Of a DNA stretch of 55,998 nucleotides, positions 44,271 through 55,998 are shown one piece after another. Numbering within the stretch: position 1 is the stretch's first letter; the number at the start of each line of letters is the position of its first letter. The notes beneath the pieces are model-generated. The model did not search any database. It saw nothing but the letters and a program-made list of their open reading frames with translations, and was not told the origin of the DNA. The stretch lies in assembly GCA_027575765.1 (NCBI GenBank), contig JANBPT010000211.1:1-55998 (forward strand). Reading direction: 5' to 3'. The stretch is from Tieghemiomyces parasiticus (lineage: Eukaryota > Kickxellomycota > Dimargaritomycetes > Dimargaritales > Dimargaritaceae). Made by a program: the position numbers and the translations under genes.

Positions 44271-46635
44271 ATGTGCGGTATTTCAGGTCTCATTCTCTCC
44301 AACACCAAGGGGATGGCTTGTCCCGACATTTTTGAGAGTCTCGGGATGCTCCAGCACCGTGGTCAGGTAAGACCCTCGTCGACTATTACTGATTAGTCAA
44401 GGGGCAGTGAGGAAGGCAGAGCGGACTGGCTGTCACCCTGGGAATCCCCTTTGCTCCGAATCACAATACCGGGGCCGGCCCGCCTGGCTTTTACTCCACC
44501 GCCCGGCGTCGATGCACTTTATTTATTCGGCGTTGTTAATGTCAAAGGTTCCATGGCTTACCGTGCTTGAATTTAATTTGCTCACGATTATCACCCCTTA
44601 CATCTGGTCTACCGTGGGCGTGGCTCACCCCCTTCTGGATAATATAGGATGCCGCCGGTATCGTGACCTCTGGGCCCAACGGCCGCCTCTACCAGTGCAA
44701 GGGCAACGGCCTGGTCCGGGATATTTTCGACGAGAATCATCTGCGGCCGCTGGTCGGTTACATGGGGGTCGGGCATGGTAAGTAACCTACCTGGTCAGTC
44801 GACGTTGCCCACTATACGCCAGCGTGTGGCAGTGTAGTACCATCGGTCACGACCTATACAATTGAAGAAACCAATCTAACGAGGAGCGCTGATTAATTAG
44901 CTTCGGTTAAGCCGTGGGAAGGTGTGGACGCTTTGGCCACTACCGCGTACTTAATGTACATGTACATATATATATCTATATATTGCGGATATGCTCCTTT
45001 CCACGCCTTCCGCTTTCGGCCGCTTGTGTTTGGGAGTTGTATAGCGTGTGGTTAAGATAATTAGTGCCCGCCATCGCATATTCCCTCCCCTCTTTATTGG
45101 TGCTAATCGCCCACATGCCACCGTACCTGTTCCACACCCCTTCCAATTGACCACCCCTCGTAGTACGGTATCCTACCGCCGGTAGTTCGGCCCACGCCGA
45201 AGCCCAGCCTTTCTACGTGAACAGTCCCTATGGTCTGGTTTTGGCCCACAACGGCAACCTGGTCAACGCTGAAGAACTCCGCCACTTTTTGGATCATGAG
45301 GCCCACCGCCATATCAACACCGACTCTGACAGCGAACTTCTGGTCAATATCCTAGCCAACAACCTACAGGCTACCGGCAAGTTCCGCGTCAATGAGGAGG
45401 ACTTGTTCAACTCAATCCGTGATCTGTTCAAGCAGTGCCACGGCGGTTACGCCTGTGTAGGCATGATTACGGGTAAGTGGAGTGAAGATTGGCGCGCTCC
45501 AGCCTGAGCGGTGCCAACTACTGCCATCCTATTAGCAGGATCCGCTCGCTACAGATTGCTTGAATGGCTAATTCCCCTATCCGGTACCCTTGCCCCTTCC
45601 ATCGCCTCTATCCTCGTCACCGCCTACACAGCCTACGGCTTATTCGCTTTCCGGGACCCCAACGGGATCCGCCCCTTAGTCTACGGCCGCCGCCAGAACG
45701 GTACGGGCTACGACTACATGTTCGCATCAGAGAGCGTGGTTCTAGACTCGCTGGGCTTCACAGACGTGGCGGATGTACTCCCGGGCGAAGCCATCATCGT
45801 AACCAAGCACGCGGTCAGCAAACGTCACCTGATCCAGGACCAGATTTTCTCGCCCTGTGTGTTTGAGTACGTTTACTTTGCACGCCCGGACTCCATCATT
45901 GACGGTATTTCGGTGTACAAGTCGCGCTTAGAGATGGGCGAGGCGCTAGCCGAGCAGGTGCTGCGCAAGCTAGGGCCCGATAACGACATTGACGTAGTCA
46001 TCCCAGTACCAGACACGAGCCGCGTGTCGGCGCTGCAGCTGTCCTACAAGCTCAACATTCTGTTCCGTGAGGGCTTTATCAAGAACCGGTATGTGGGGCG
46101 GACGTTCATCATGCCCGGCCAGGAGATGCGCCGCAAGTCGGTGCGGCGCAAGCTGAACGCTATGGCCCTCGAGTTTGCCGGCAAGAACGTGCTGCTGGTT
46201 GACGACTCCATCGTACGTGGTACCACCTCACGCGAGATTGTCCAGATGGCTCGGGACGCTGGCGCCAAGAAGGTGTACTTCGCCTCGTGCGCTCCGCCCA
46301 TCCGTTATCCGAATGTGTATGGTATTGACATGCCCACGTCAGCCGAGCTCGTCGCCCATGAGCGGACCGAGGAACAGATCGCCGAAGCCATCGGCGCCGA
46401 TACCGTCATCTACCAAGGTCTTGAAGACCTCGTGCGCGCCTGCCGTAAACTTAGACCCGACATTACTCAGTTCGATACCTCGGTGTTTGACGGTACCTAT
46501 GTCGCTGGAGATATTACTCCAGATTACCTTCGTGACCTCGAGAATCTACGGAATGATAACGCCAAGAACGGCGGATCAGCCATTGAGAAGGCCCCTGAGA
46601 CGATCGGCCTTCACAATAGTTACCGCCCGAAATAG
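44271..46635 (+). CDS. ADE4: Amidophosphoribosyltransferase (glutamine PRPP amidotransferase)
   Basis: Catalyses the first committed step of purine synthesis, PRPP + glutamine to phosphoribosylamine, in the cytosol. Exons 44271-44366, 44648-44777, 45164-45472 and 45632-46635 (phases 0, 1, 1) give 512 residues, normal for the family. Met1 is followed by the Cys nucleophile (MCGISGLIL). Other glutaminase motifs are [29 protein letters not shown] and the NTDSDSELL segment; the phosphoribosyltransferase half has the PRPP loop [14 protein letters not shown]. The second intron (44778-45163) contains an alternating TA tract near 44965-44982. It is convergent with FGAM synthase, another enzyme of the same pathway. 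Confidence 0.96.
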
Positions 46636-48134
46636 GCTGGATCATTCGATCACTTGATATTCGGGACATCCCCATGCACCTCTTTACCCCCCTCTTTCCA
46701 TTCCACTACGACATTTGGCTCTTTAAACGCTGCATTTGGGTCCGAATTTTACGTTTATTTTTTAATTGGCAACTTTTTTCATATTAACCCCCCTGTTGAG
46801 CATTTTGACTAGATCAGGTCAAGATGTTCATTTCCGCTCCTCGCTGCGATACACTGCCTCGGGTGGTCCGTTAATACCTACATTTAGCTTTTCAACTTCT
46901 GTGTAGATAAAAAATAGTAAAAAGAGCCGAACAGCTTGCACATGCGCAGCCGCTTCTGTCAGTGCTTAAACCCTAATAGCCGTTAATATTTGCAGTACTT
47001 CCTTAATACCCTGGTATAGTAGTCATTTGCCATGTGAGATGAGGGCAGATAGGGCCATTTAGATTGCAGTCGGCATCCAAAAGCTGACTTTCCGCAGAAC
47101 CCTGCAAGCCACCGCGATTCCACACGGGAGCAAGCACTGCCTTCTCAACACCTATGATCGGCCAGGTCAAACACACCAGGAACCCTCTATGACCGACTAT
47201 CGAGACCCAGTCAAGTCCCGGCCTTACACACATTTCCCGGCTATATAAGCCCACATACCTAACTACTAATGTCTTTATCTTACCATTGTATCTATATTGC
47301 ACATATCGCAATAAACTCGCCCCTTGGGAGTCTCGCCTGCCACCACACTGGTTGTTCATCCAACACTTAGAGCGTCAACCGTGCCTAGAATCTACACCGC
47401 CGTTGCCCATGAGTGGCTGATTCAAAAGGAATAGTCCATGAGACGCCATGTGGCCCTCCCACCCTAGTTGGTGTGATATTTTCCTTATTCCTTTCGGTTA
47501 CGGTTCGATAGATTTACCACGTGGGCACTTGGCGTACATCTACTACCAGTTCCTTTGTCACTTATCCCTCGTAACAATTGCCATTCGAAACACAACCTTA
47601 TTAGCCAACTTATTCTCATCAATCCCGCGTTAAAGACCACACGTTAATTTTATTGAAGGGGGCGAGGATACACAGGTAGCGTGCTGCCAAGTAGTAACGG
47701 GTCCGGTGTGTCACTGCTCCACCCATCTCCATAGGGTTGATTACGTTATACACGTGTGCATTGTCGAAATCGAGCACTCGCATTCCATTATACACTCTCC
47801 GTGTGCTCAACTTTTAAAACTTCCCTCAGAATCGCATATGATAACATCCAACCGTTGGATGCACTTCGAAGGTTACCCCACCCAATATCTACCTCAGATA
47901 ACAGCTTACGAGCAAAGCAGTTAGTCTACCTGCCATCTAAAATAGAATATGTTAGAATCAATTAGTGTTTTGGTGTCAAAATTGAACAAAAAACAAGAAA
48001 CCTACAAATTTAAGATAAAAAAATGGAAAAAAATCTCAAACTGAATGAAGATAACAGGGGTATTGAGATATTAACCAACCTACACCCTTGTCGCATTGCG
48101 CATCTTCACCTTAGCCGCGCCTAACCCGCCCAAC
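46636..48134. other. Convergent intergenic region between the two purine genes
   Basis: 1.5 kb between the 3' ends of the ADE4 and ADE6 homologues. The ADE6 side (47930-48060) is strongly A/T-rich with several A runs. No coding region or RNA gene is supported. Confidence 0.5.
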
Positions 48135-51100
48135 TTAACGGCCAGTCACCTCGCGGACCCACAACCGGGCGTTGACATACAAGTGGAACCAGGGTGAGTT
48201 CTCACCCCAGTTACTAGCGAAGCCGGGCGGTGACCACGAGAGCGCGGAGGTACGGGTGACGCGTTCCGGGTGAGGCATCATGGCCAGCACGCGACCGTTC
48301 GGTGTAGTAAGACCGGTAATACCGCGCGGGGACCCGTTGGGGTTAAACGGGTACCGCTCGGTGATCTCGCCGTGGCTGTCAACGTACTGCAGGGCAACCA
48401 GACCGTCCTGGATACAGGCCTCCATGGCGCGCTGGCGGTCGGTGTGAGTAGCCCCGGGAAACACGGCGCGGCCTTCGCCGTGGGCAGAGGAAATGGGGAT
48501 TCGGGACCCCACCATACCACGTAAAAAGATACACGGGGCGCGCTGCGAGTCATCACTACTTCCACTACCGGTCGTCGGCGGAGAAGCAGTAGCCGGAGAG
48601 GATGACGAGGAAGACGGAGCCGTCGCGCCTGCAGTCGGCGATTTGTAGTAAATGTTGCCGGTCGGGTTGACCTTGACCATCGGGAACCGGGCCTCGAACT
48701 GCTCGCTCTTATTCTTAACGAACCGCGGCCAGTTCTCGGTGCCAGGGATGAGCTCCTTGATCTGGGACAGGAACTGGCATCCGTTGCACACGCCCAACAG
48801 GAAGGTGTCCTGGCGGCCGTTAATAAAGTGGTCCAACTGGGCCCGGCCGCGGGCCGAGAGGAGGGCCGACATGGCCCACCCGGTGGCGGCGCCCAGGACG
48901 TCACCGTACGCGAATCCGCCGCAGGCCGCCAGCCCAACAAAGGAATCAAGGGTGACGCGACCAGTCAGGAGGTCGGACATGTGCACGTCAGCAACTTCAA
49001 ACCCGGCGCTGAAGAAGGCGTGGGCCATTTCAATCTGGCCGTTTACACCTTGCTCGCGGACGATGGCCACGCGGGGACGGACGAGCTGCGGGTTAGCGAC
49101 GGGATCGGCGATGGACTGCAGGGTGACGGCGTCGTCCTCGGGGGTGAAGGTCAGTCGGTAGTGGCTGCCCACGTTCCGACGGTCGCTGATGGACTCGTAC
49201 TCCTGGTCGGCGCACTCGGCGTGGTCACGGCGGCGTTGCATCTGGTGCGACGTGGCCGCCCAGGTCTGGTGGGCCGCGCCTACGGAGGAGTGATAGAGGA
49301 CAGTACCCTGGTACGTGAAACGGATATCATTGGCCTCGTCGTCCGCGGCGGTCGGGCCGAAAGCCGGCGCGCCAATCTGACCCAGTACATGTAAGTGTTC
49401 AACGGGGAAACCGTGGGCAGCGAACACGGCCCGGAAGTCGTCCAGGTGCTCATCACTGACCTGAACCACCGCGCCCAGCTCCTCGTTAAACAGGGCGGCC
49501 ACGGGATCGTCACCCAGCGGGGTCAGATCGACATTGACCCGCACGCGGGAGGCCAGAACCATTTCCACCACGGTGGCGAAGAGGCCGCCGTCGCCGCGGT
49601 CGTGATAGGCCAGAACGAGACTGTCCCGCCCGGCGTAGGCCTGCTTGGCGGCCACCAGGTTATCTTGGCCCAGATCGCTGCTAAGACGGCAGCGAGCAGG
49701 CTTATGCGTCCCACGCACATTGTCCTTCTGAGGGGCGTTGACGTAATCTAAAATCCTGGGCGCGTTCGTGTCGACCAGGTGCCGGCGGCACGCGGTCAGG
49801 GCTGCGTAGAAGGCCTTGAGGTGGGCCGGGTTCACCACATCAGGGGCCTCGGTACCCAGGCGGTTGTACACCTGGGCGAGGGTCGAGCCACCGAGACGCT
49901 GGCGGCCCGCGGCCAGATCAATCAAGACCAGGGAGGTGTGTTCCGACACGTGGGCGTAACCCGGGACTGCCGGGTGCTGCAACTGCGGAGTCAACGACCG
50001 GCGCACGTCGGTGACTGGGGCGAAGGCGGTGATGATCAGGGAGAGCGGGGACACCACTTCCACCTTTTTGGTTTTCTGTTCATCACCGTCGGCCTTCTCG
50101 GACCAGGCCATCTTCATACTCATTGAGTCCTTGCCGACAGGGATGGCCACGCCAAGGGCCGGGCACAGGTCCATCCCGACGGCCTGCACTGCTTGGTAGA
50201 GGGCCGAACCTTCGCCGGTCTCCTGGGCAGCGCACATCCAGTTGGCCGACAAGCGTACCTGGTCGAGGGATGAGACGTCGGCAGCGGCCAGGTTCGTTAG
50301 GGCCTCCCCAACGGCCATCCGAGCGGAGGCGGCGGGGTTGAGCAGAGCCAGGGGTGGCCGTTCACCCATGGCCATGGCTTCACCAGCGCACGTGGTGGCC
50401 TCCGTGACGCAGTAAGGCGAGTCCTGGTGGTAGGTGGCAGCGGTCACAGCCACGTCGGCCACGGGTACCTGCCAGGGCCCGACCATTTGTTCCTGGGCTA
50501 CTAGGCCCGTAACGGATCGGTCGCCGATCGTGACGAGGAAACCCTTGCCGGCCACCGCAGGGAAGGTGAGCACACGCCGGGCGGCGTCCGCGACCCGAGC
50601 GGCCAGGGTGCTGGGGGCGGTGGTCACGTGGGTCGCCAGGGTACTGTCGAACGCAGTGGGCCGGCGGACCACGGTGGTATCGGTGCGGTGCATGCGGGGC
50701 GGCTTCCCAAACAGCACGTCCATGGGCAAGTCAATCACGTGGTAGTTGGGGGTGCCTTGCTGGGTGCGGTCGGTAACACGTAGGTAGAGCTCGGCGGTGG
50801 CCTCGCCTACCACGGACATGGGACACCGCTCTCGGTCCACAATGGCACGGAATCGGGCAAGACGGTCCGGATGTACGGCACACACGTAGCGTTCCTGCGA
50901 CTCATTACACCAGATCTCCATGGGCGACATGCTGGGGTCGTCCACCAGGATGTCGCGCAGTTCGATTTGGGCGCCTAGTCCACTGTCGTGGACAAGTTCT
51001 GGGAGGGCATTGGATAGACCGCCAGCACCCACGTCATGGATGAATAAAATGGGGTTCTGGTCGACGTCCAGGGCGCTGCAGGCGTCGATTACCTGCTGGC

Positions 51101-52928
51101 AGCGCCGCTGCATCTCGGGGTTCTCGCGCTGCACGGAATCGAAATCCAAGGCGGCCGAACTAGCACCGGAGGTCATCGAGGAGGCCGCACCACCACCCAA
51201 GCCGATGAGCATGCCGGGGCCACCTAGGACCACCAAGTGGGCGCCTGGGGAGAAGGGGTATTTCAGCATGTTCTCCTCGCGTACGTTACCAACGCCGCCG
51301 GCGATCATGATGGGCTTGTGGAACCCCCGGTAGCGATGTGTTTGAGTTTGGCCGTCCGCGGCCGCCGGAGCATCCTCGTATAAGGTCGATTCATGCGCGG
51401 CGAAAGTGCGGAAGAAGCCCGTGATGGCTGGCCGACCAAACTCGTTGTTAAATGCGGCGCCGCCGAGAGGGGCCTCGAGCATAATGTCAAGTGGACAGGC
51501 GATGTGGGTGGGGCGGCCTAGGGTCCGGAGAGCCGAGGTGTCTTCCCAGGGCTGAACGAAACCGGGGATCCGGAGATGGGAGACGATGAACCCGGTCAGG
51601 CCGGCCTTGGGTTTGGACCCGCGACCCACACTGCCCTCGTCACGGATTTCGCCGCCGGACCCCGTGGCGGCACCCGAGTATGGTGACACAGCGGTAGGAT
51701 GGTTGTGGGTCTCGACCTTGCAGAGCAAGTGCACAGGCTCGACGGAATACTGGTAGGTGGAGAGGGCCGGGGGCTTATCAGATGATGTCACAGTGGTCTT
51801 GGCGTGGAAGCGGGCCCCCGTGACCCCGGCCAGGACGGCAGCGTTGTCGCTATAGGCCGAGAGCACGCCGTCGGGTGCCGTGGCGTGGGTATTCTTTATC
51901 ATTTTGAACAGGGACAGGGGCTGCGTCTGGCCGTCGATAGACCAGGAAGCATTGAAAATCTTGTGGCGGCAGTGCTCCGAGTTGACCTGGGCGAACATCA
52001 TGAGTTCCACGTCGGTGGGGTTACGGTGCAGGGCCTCGGCAGCGGCCACGGCGGTTTCGCCCACAGGAACGCCCTTGGCCGCGGCCCCGGTGAAGGCTTC
52101 TACCAAGTAGTCCATCTCATCGTCGGCCAGGGCCAGTCCCCAGGCACGGTTGGCCTCAGCCAACGTGGCGCGGGCCTCGGTAAAGTCCACGGGTTCCTGG
52201 TGCGCGCTACCTTCCAGCTCTTCCGCTAGCTCGACGGCAGCCAGGAGCGGGACACGCTTGAGAGGGCGAGGGGCGCCTAGTTCGAAAAGGGAGCTATAGC
52301 TCGGCAACTGATCCCACACGGTCTGGGTCATGCGGTCTGCGAATAGGGTCAGGAGGGGCAGGGCGCGTGAATCAGCCGGGCCAGGCACGTTCACGTCATC
52401 GGCCTCGGTGGTGATGAAATAGGCGATACCACGCTCGATGCGCTTGACGCAGTCGGCTAACTGGCAGCGGTGGGCAATATCGGTGGCCTTGGATGACCAC
52501 GGCGAGATGGTGCCCTGACGGGGCAGCACCAGGAACAGCTGATGCAACGAACGTTCCTTCGGGTTGAACACCACCTTGGCTGCGGGGTCGGTGCCGTCCG
52601 AAGTGGCCGGCACGATGTTCAGGGCGTCCCGACTCAGGTATCCTTCGCTGTACATCAGCTCGGCGCCCTCCGTGGCGTTGCCCGGGGCCTGAATATCTGG
52701 CATCTGCGCCGGCATGAGTTTGCGCAATACCTGGACGTGGGGATCGGTCGACTGGCCCACGGCACGGTGGTCGGCGAACTGGAAGCCCGGTTGGAGCTCG
52801 ATAAAGTGAAGATAAACCGAAGTCACGGCCGTCACTTCTGGGTGTAGACGGCGGATTTGGCGCAACATGACCTTCTGCCAAAACTCGGACAGGGCCGAGC
52901 CACCCGGCAGGATCAGCATGTTCTCCAT
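48135..52928 (-). CDS. ADE6: Phosphoribosylformylglycinamidine synthase (FGAM synthase)
   Basis: Fourth step of purine synthesis: FGAR + glutamine + ATP to FGAM, by a single-chain PurL-type enzyme. The order is N-terminal PurS-like region, linker with [10 protein letters not shown], two AIRS-type synthase halves ([20 protein letters not shown] in the first; [18 protein letters not shown] in the second) and a C-terminal glutaminase. The glutaminase triad is Cys1381 (GVCNGCQ), His1553 and Glu1555 (MMPHPERV). At 1,597 residues it is about 240 longer than the roughly 1,350 of yeast and human enzymes. Extra sequence includes a stretch near residues 70-120, a segment before the glutaminase ([19 protein letters not shown]) and a Ser/Pro/Thr-rich loop near 1430-1460. 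Single exon. Confidence 0.96.
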   Translation of the reverse strand: MENMLILPGGSALSEFWQKVMLRQIRRLHPEVTAVTSVYLHFIELQPGFQFADHRAVGQSTDPHVQVLRKLMPAQMPDIQAPGNATEGAELMYSEGYLSRDALNIVPATSDGTDPAAKVVFNPKERSLHQLFLVLPRQGTISPWSSKATDIAHRCQLADCVKRIERGIAYFITTEADDVNVPGPADSRALPLLTLFADRMTQTVWDQLPSYSSLFELGAPRPLKRVPLLAAVELAEELEGSAHQEPVDFTEARATLAEANRAWGLALADDEMDYLVEAFTGAAAKGVPVGETAVAAAEALHRNPTDVELMMFAQVNSEHCRHKIFNASWSIDGQTQPLSLFKMIKNTHATAPDGVLSAYSDNAAVLAGVTGARFHAKTTVTSSDKPPALSTYQYSVEPVHLLCKVETHNHPTAVSPYSGAATGSGGEIRDEGSVGRGSKPKAGLTGFIVSHLRIPGFVQPWEDTSALRTLGRPTHIACPLDIMLEAPLGGAAFNNEFGRPAITGFFRTFAAHESTLYEDAPAAADGQTQTHRYRGFHKPIMIAGGVGNVREENMLKYPFSPGAHLVVLGGPGMLIGLGGGAASSMTSGASSAALDFDSVQRENPEMQRRCQQVIDACSALDVDQNPILFIHDVGAGGLSNALPELVHDSGLGAQIELRDILVDDPSMSPMEIWCNESQERYVCAVHPDRLARFRAIVDRERCPMSVVGEATAELYLRVTDRTQQGTPNYHVIDLPMDVLFGKPPRMHRTDTTVVRRPTAFDSTLATHVTTAPSTLAARVADAARRVLTFPAVAGKGFLVTIGDRSVTGLVAQEQMVGPWQVPVADVAVTAATYHQDSPYCVTEATTCAGEAMAMGERPPLALLNPAASARMAVGEALTNLAAADVSSLDQVRLSANWMCAAQETGEGSALYQAVQAVGMDLCPALGVAIPVGKDSMSMKMAWSEKADGDEQKTKKVEVVSPLSLIITAFAPVTDVRRSLTPQLQHPAVPGYAHVSEHTSLVLIDLAAGRQRLGGSTLAQVYNRLGTEAPDVVNPAHLKAFYAALTACRRHLVDTNAPRILDYVNAPQKDNVRGTHKPARCRLSSDLGQDNLVAAKQAYAGRDSLVLAYHDRGDGGLFATVVEMVLASRVRVNVDLTPLGDDPVAALFNEELGAVVQVSDEHLDDFRAVFAAHGFPVEHLHVLGQIGAPAFGPTAADDEANDIRFTYQGTVLYHSSVGAAHQTWAATSHQMQRRRDHAECADQEYESISDRRNVGSHYRLTFTPEDDAVTLQSIADPVANPQLVRPRVAIVREQGVNGQIEMAHAFFSAGFEVADVHMSDLLTGRVTLDSFVGLAACGGFAYGDVLGAATGWAMSALLSARGRAQLDHFINGRQDTFLLGVCNGCQFLSQIKELIPGTENWPRFVKNKSEQFEARFPMVKVNPTGNIYYKSPTAGATAPSSSSSSPATASPPTTGSGSSDDSQRAPCIFLRGMVGSRIPISSAHGEGRAVFPGATHTDRQRAMEACIQDGLVALQYVDSHGEITERYPFNPNGSPRGITGLTTPNGRVLAMMPHPERVTRTSALSWSPPGFASNWGENSPWFHLYVNARLWVREVTGR

Positions 52929-55861
52929 GGTCAGGTTGAGAGGGTGGGTTGGATGGCGAGGTGCGGCGGTAAAGGGTTTGAATCAAGCTGAGGTGCTGTA
53001 AAGGAGTGGGGGGAGGATGCCCTTGCAGGGATCTATCTGTGGCACTGGGCGATCGTGAGGGCGGAGAGGTCACAGGAAGAAAAGACCGGTGGCGCGTTAG
53101 CAAGTGGAACTGAGGAGGGTCTACCAAGGCAGAGCCAGCGGACTGTGACGAGACCAGCGCGCGTGGGTGGCGTCGGCGGCGAGGTGTGGGGTGGATAGTG
53201 TTCAGCCCGGACAGGTATAGCTGAGACCCTAGGCAAGTGAGTCAGTAGGGTGCAAGCAGCGCAAGGACTGGAACCTGGGCGGGGTGTGGGGCGAACACGT
53301 GGGCGCGTTTGAAACACGACGACAAAGTGGGGAAGGGAGGAAAGGAGTATAGCATGCAACTACGGCGCTCAAAATCGTAACAGAGGGCTACGGGGCAACT
53401 TGCGGAACAGCTACGGCAGGGTGGTTGCAGCTATGAGGAGGGGGCATAGGCAGCCGAGTATTCAGATGGCAGAGGTCTGAAGAAGGCTTGGGATACAGGC
53501 CAAGGCGCAGACTGGATGAGGGCGAGAGGGGCAGGGCGGCACCCATTAAAAATAGCCAAGGAGGCCAGGGCCATCCCGGAAGAAAAAAACATGCACGGCC
53601 AGCCAACAGGGCACAAATCATGGCACCGGATGGAGGCAAATCATCCACGCTTATGAGGTCAGAGGTGACACCTAAATGGCGTATGGGCAGGAGAGATAAC
53701 GGCGAAGGACACGGGGGGTTGGCTGGGCCCTTGGACTAGGATGGCGAGTAAGTATGATTCGTGGGAAGCAGGAGGTGGAATGGGGTGGGGGGTTTAGCGC
53801 AGCAGCTTGTGGTGCTGCTAAAGCTGTCCGCAATCTGCGGGTACCGTGCGATAGAGTGGCCGCGATGAACGGAGGATAAATGGCAGATGCTGGCGTGCAT
53901 ACCCGGTCAGCGCCATTAAATCAGGTGGCGGCGGGGTAATTTGGTGTCTGAAAATGAGTATTGGCGGGCTCTGCCCGTGCACACCAAATGGAAAAGGCGG
54001 GCCGATAAGTTGACATTGGCTGAACCAGCAACAGAGTACCGCCATATATCATCCACACGGGCTGAGGCCGCCCCTCCGTCTTGGGAAGCCCAACTCCCAG
54101 CGGGGAGCAAATATGCCCTGGGGCATTACCGGGAAAGTGCCATGGAAGCTGGCGACTCGGCCGGCACAAAAGGTTGTCTCCGTGCCGAACCGTAAGCAGC
54201 GGGGCGGATGCTTTGTATTGACATGCCTTGATCCCCTAGAGGTCAGCAGGTCAATACACTGCCTGCTCTTGGCAGCGTTGGGGTCACAGATGGCCATCGG
54301 CAGGGGGGCCCCGGCTAGCCCCCCTCCTAGATTTTAATTCATGTACTCCTCGTCTAGTGACAACAGAGGGAGCTGCCGCTTATGATATGCAAGGGGGGGT
54401 GGCCGCTCTGTCAGCTCGGAGAATTGTCGACCAATCGGAGATTTAGAACAACTGGCCACGGTGCAACCCAACAGCGCCCCTCCTCTCCCCTTGTCACTCA
54501 CTCCGTGCGGATCGCCGGCCCATGATTCTAGTTAGACACCGTAGTACGGTGACGTCGCTTACCCAATTGAATGGGCAGAGGAGAGATAAAGATTTTAGGA
54601 CAGTGGTGCGGCCTAGCTATCGTCTAGGGTGGTAGAGCCTCTACAGGTTAAGTTGAGAAGAGTGAGCTATTCGGCTGGACTGGCCCAATCCTTACAGTCC
54701 GAATTCATATATAAGGCGCAGCTAAAATAAACGGAGTGCAGCCTCTATCTCGCATATTGTCAGTATCACCTGACTGACCGCGGCCGCAACAGTTTGGAGG
54801 TCTTTTGACTTGCCCCTCCGTTGACATAATTGAACCCTGGCGGTTATGTGCGCCAATTAATCGATGATCTTGTAAGACCCTACCTTACATCACCTGTTCC
54901 GTGCCTGACGGCTGGCCACGACCATTAGACAATTGGATCAAAATAAATTCCCTCGGGGGGAAATGCCATTTATAACACAGGCCTAGCATTGTCGCGCCAT
55001 TCCAACGCTCATACTAGACCCCTAAGTCCTTGGCCTTCGTCAAATTATTCAACACATGCCTAAGGGGATGCACGATGATGTAACCTGTCGGCATATCAAC
55101 TTTTCCGGGCACACCATACCCAGTGTACAGGAGTAAACCATGAGGGATGCACCATCTGGTGATTTCAATGACGACCCAGGCGACCGGCTCTTCTCAATGT
55201 ATCAAATCTTTGGCGACCATAATTATTGGTAATCGCCAGCGTCATTCATTCAACGTCCACTACCCAGCTGGGAGCCACCTCTTACTGCTTTTAGCGTCTT
55301 TGTGATAACCTACCCATCGGCGCCACGTTATGGAAAAGCCTTTTATTATGCGTTCGGCCGATATAGCCCTCTTTACACATGGCGTATAGCGCCTAATACG
55401 TGGCAAATAAACGCATAATTGCAGGTGTGCAGCTCCACCAGAGCTGTCGTTCAATTGAGCCGGCTTGGATTGTCTTTAAAGAACTATTCCTACTACCCCT
55501 TTAACAACACTTCGAGTGTCTATACCCTATGTTGCTTTACGTAGAAATTTGGGGCTTGTAATGATTGTAAAAAAGGAAAATTTTATAATAGTCATCACCA
55601 TGTTAGGGGGGGCTTTCCAGAGTAAAAATAAAACATAAAAATGGGGTCTGTTTTTCAAAGTGTAGAAAGGGATAAATAAGAAACAACGGAGGGACACAGG
55701 TCAGCGGGAGTAAACCCCTAAACAATATTTACAATAGGCCGAGATCAGCATTGCCTGAGAGGATAGTGAACCATGAGAAAATCAGGTGCACATATCAAGA
55801 TACCAAAGACAATCAGTGGTAAATAGAGTAATATATACACATTCTCTTGGTAGCAGTATAC
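52929..55861. other. Intergenic region right of FGAM synthase
   Basis: About 2.9 kb upstream of ADE6 and downstream of the edge gene. Many short overlapping frames occur between 53030 and 54340, where G-rich plus-strand DNA lacks stops, but none has family features. A TATATAAGG box on the plus strand near 54707-54716 has no gene after it. The 55550-55860 stretch is A/T-rich, consistent with the 3' flank of the edge gene. Confidence 0.45.
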
Positions 55862-55998
55862 TTAGTTCTTCAGGACGGTCTTCTCGCCAATGTAGGTGGC
55901 AGTACCGACCGCGGCACCGACGACATTCGGGTGGCTGGCACCGGCCTTCTCGGAGATGTGCTTGGCGGCGTAGCCAGCAGCAGCCGCGGCGAGCAGGT
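55862..55998 (-). CDS. C-terminal end of an unrecognised Ala/Gly-rich protein
   Basis: A minus-strand frame open to the right edge encodes the last 45 residues of a protein and ends in TAA at 55862-55864. The visible part starts with an Ala-rich stretch (LLAAAAAGYAAKHISEKAG) and continues to GAAVGTATYIGEKTVLKN. Third positions are almost all C or G, like the other genes here, which is the main support. The GAAVGTA stretch could be a small glycine-zipper-like helix. I do not recognise the family. Confidence 0.6.
   Translation of the reverse strand, partial: LLAAAAAGYAAKHISEKAGASHPNVVGAAVGTATYIGEKTVLKN

Noticed and set aside
53030..54340. Cluster of overlapping short frames right of FGAM synthase
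   Set aside because: G-rich DNA with few stops yields frames on both strands; none has domain motifs or a consistent splice pattern.

Overview
The window looks like a fungal nuclear contig. Evidence: spliceosomal GT-AG introns of roughly 75-390 bases, eukaryote-only housekeeping genes (UTP21, MRT4, SmB, RGP1, fused FGAM synthase), a multimodular NRPS and secreted class 3 lipases with signal peptides. Coding DNA is GC-rich with C/G third positions. Nearly half the window is intergenic DNA in which I see no genes. An early-diverging (zygomycete-grade, possibly Zoopagomycota) fungus is only a guess from the overall style of the proteins.

Layout. 1-7949 (-): a very large NRPS gene cut by the left edge. 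It starts with a truncated condensation domain, then a complete A-T-E module and an intact C domain. After that comes a full-length but apparently dead A*-T*-C* module kept in frame. 9906-10613 (-): SAP-domain protein with a presequence-like N-terminus and a C-terminal membrane anchor. 11375-12479 (+): MRT4-like ribosome-assembly factor, spliced. 12749-13636 (-): small heat-shock protein with a long insertion in its alpha-crystallin domain. 15587-18592 (+): UTP21/WDR36. 19971-23117 (-): PPR protein. 24209-26395 (-): alpha-arrestin, two exons. 29007-39771: a family of class 3 lipases on the minus strand, made of one frameshifted pseudogene and three intact genes, with RGP1 (33638-36362, +) lying inside the array. 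42279-43070 (+): SmB. 44271-46635 (+): amidophosphoribosyltransferase. 48135-52928 (-): FGAM synthase. 55862-55998 (-): the 3' end of an unrecognised gene.

How the genes relate. Most are unlinked housekeeping functions: ribosome assembly (MRT4, UTP21), splicing (SmB), Golgi GTPase activation (RGP1) and trafficking (arrestin). Two groupings stand out. Steps 1 and 4 of de novo purine synthesis are neighbours in convergent orientation. The lipases are a local duplication series with conserved exon structure, one decayed copy and one copy without a recognisable signal peptide. The NRPS has no tailoring genes on its right side, so any biosynthetic cluster would have to extend to the left of this window.

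No CRISPR, rRNA, convincing tRNA or intact transposon was seen.
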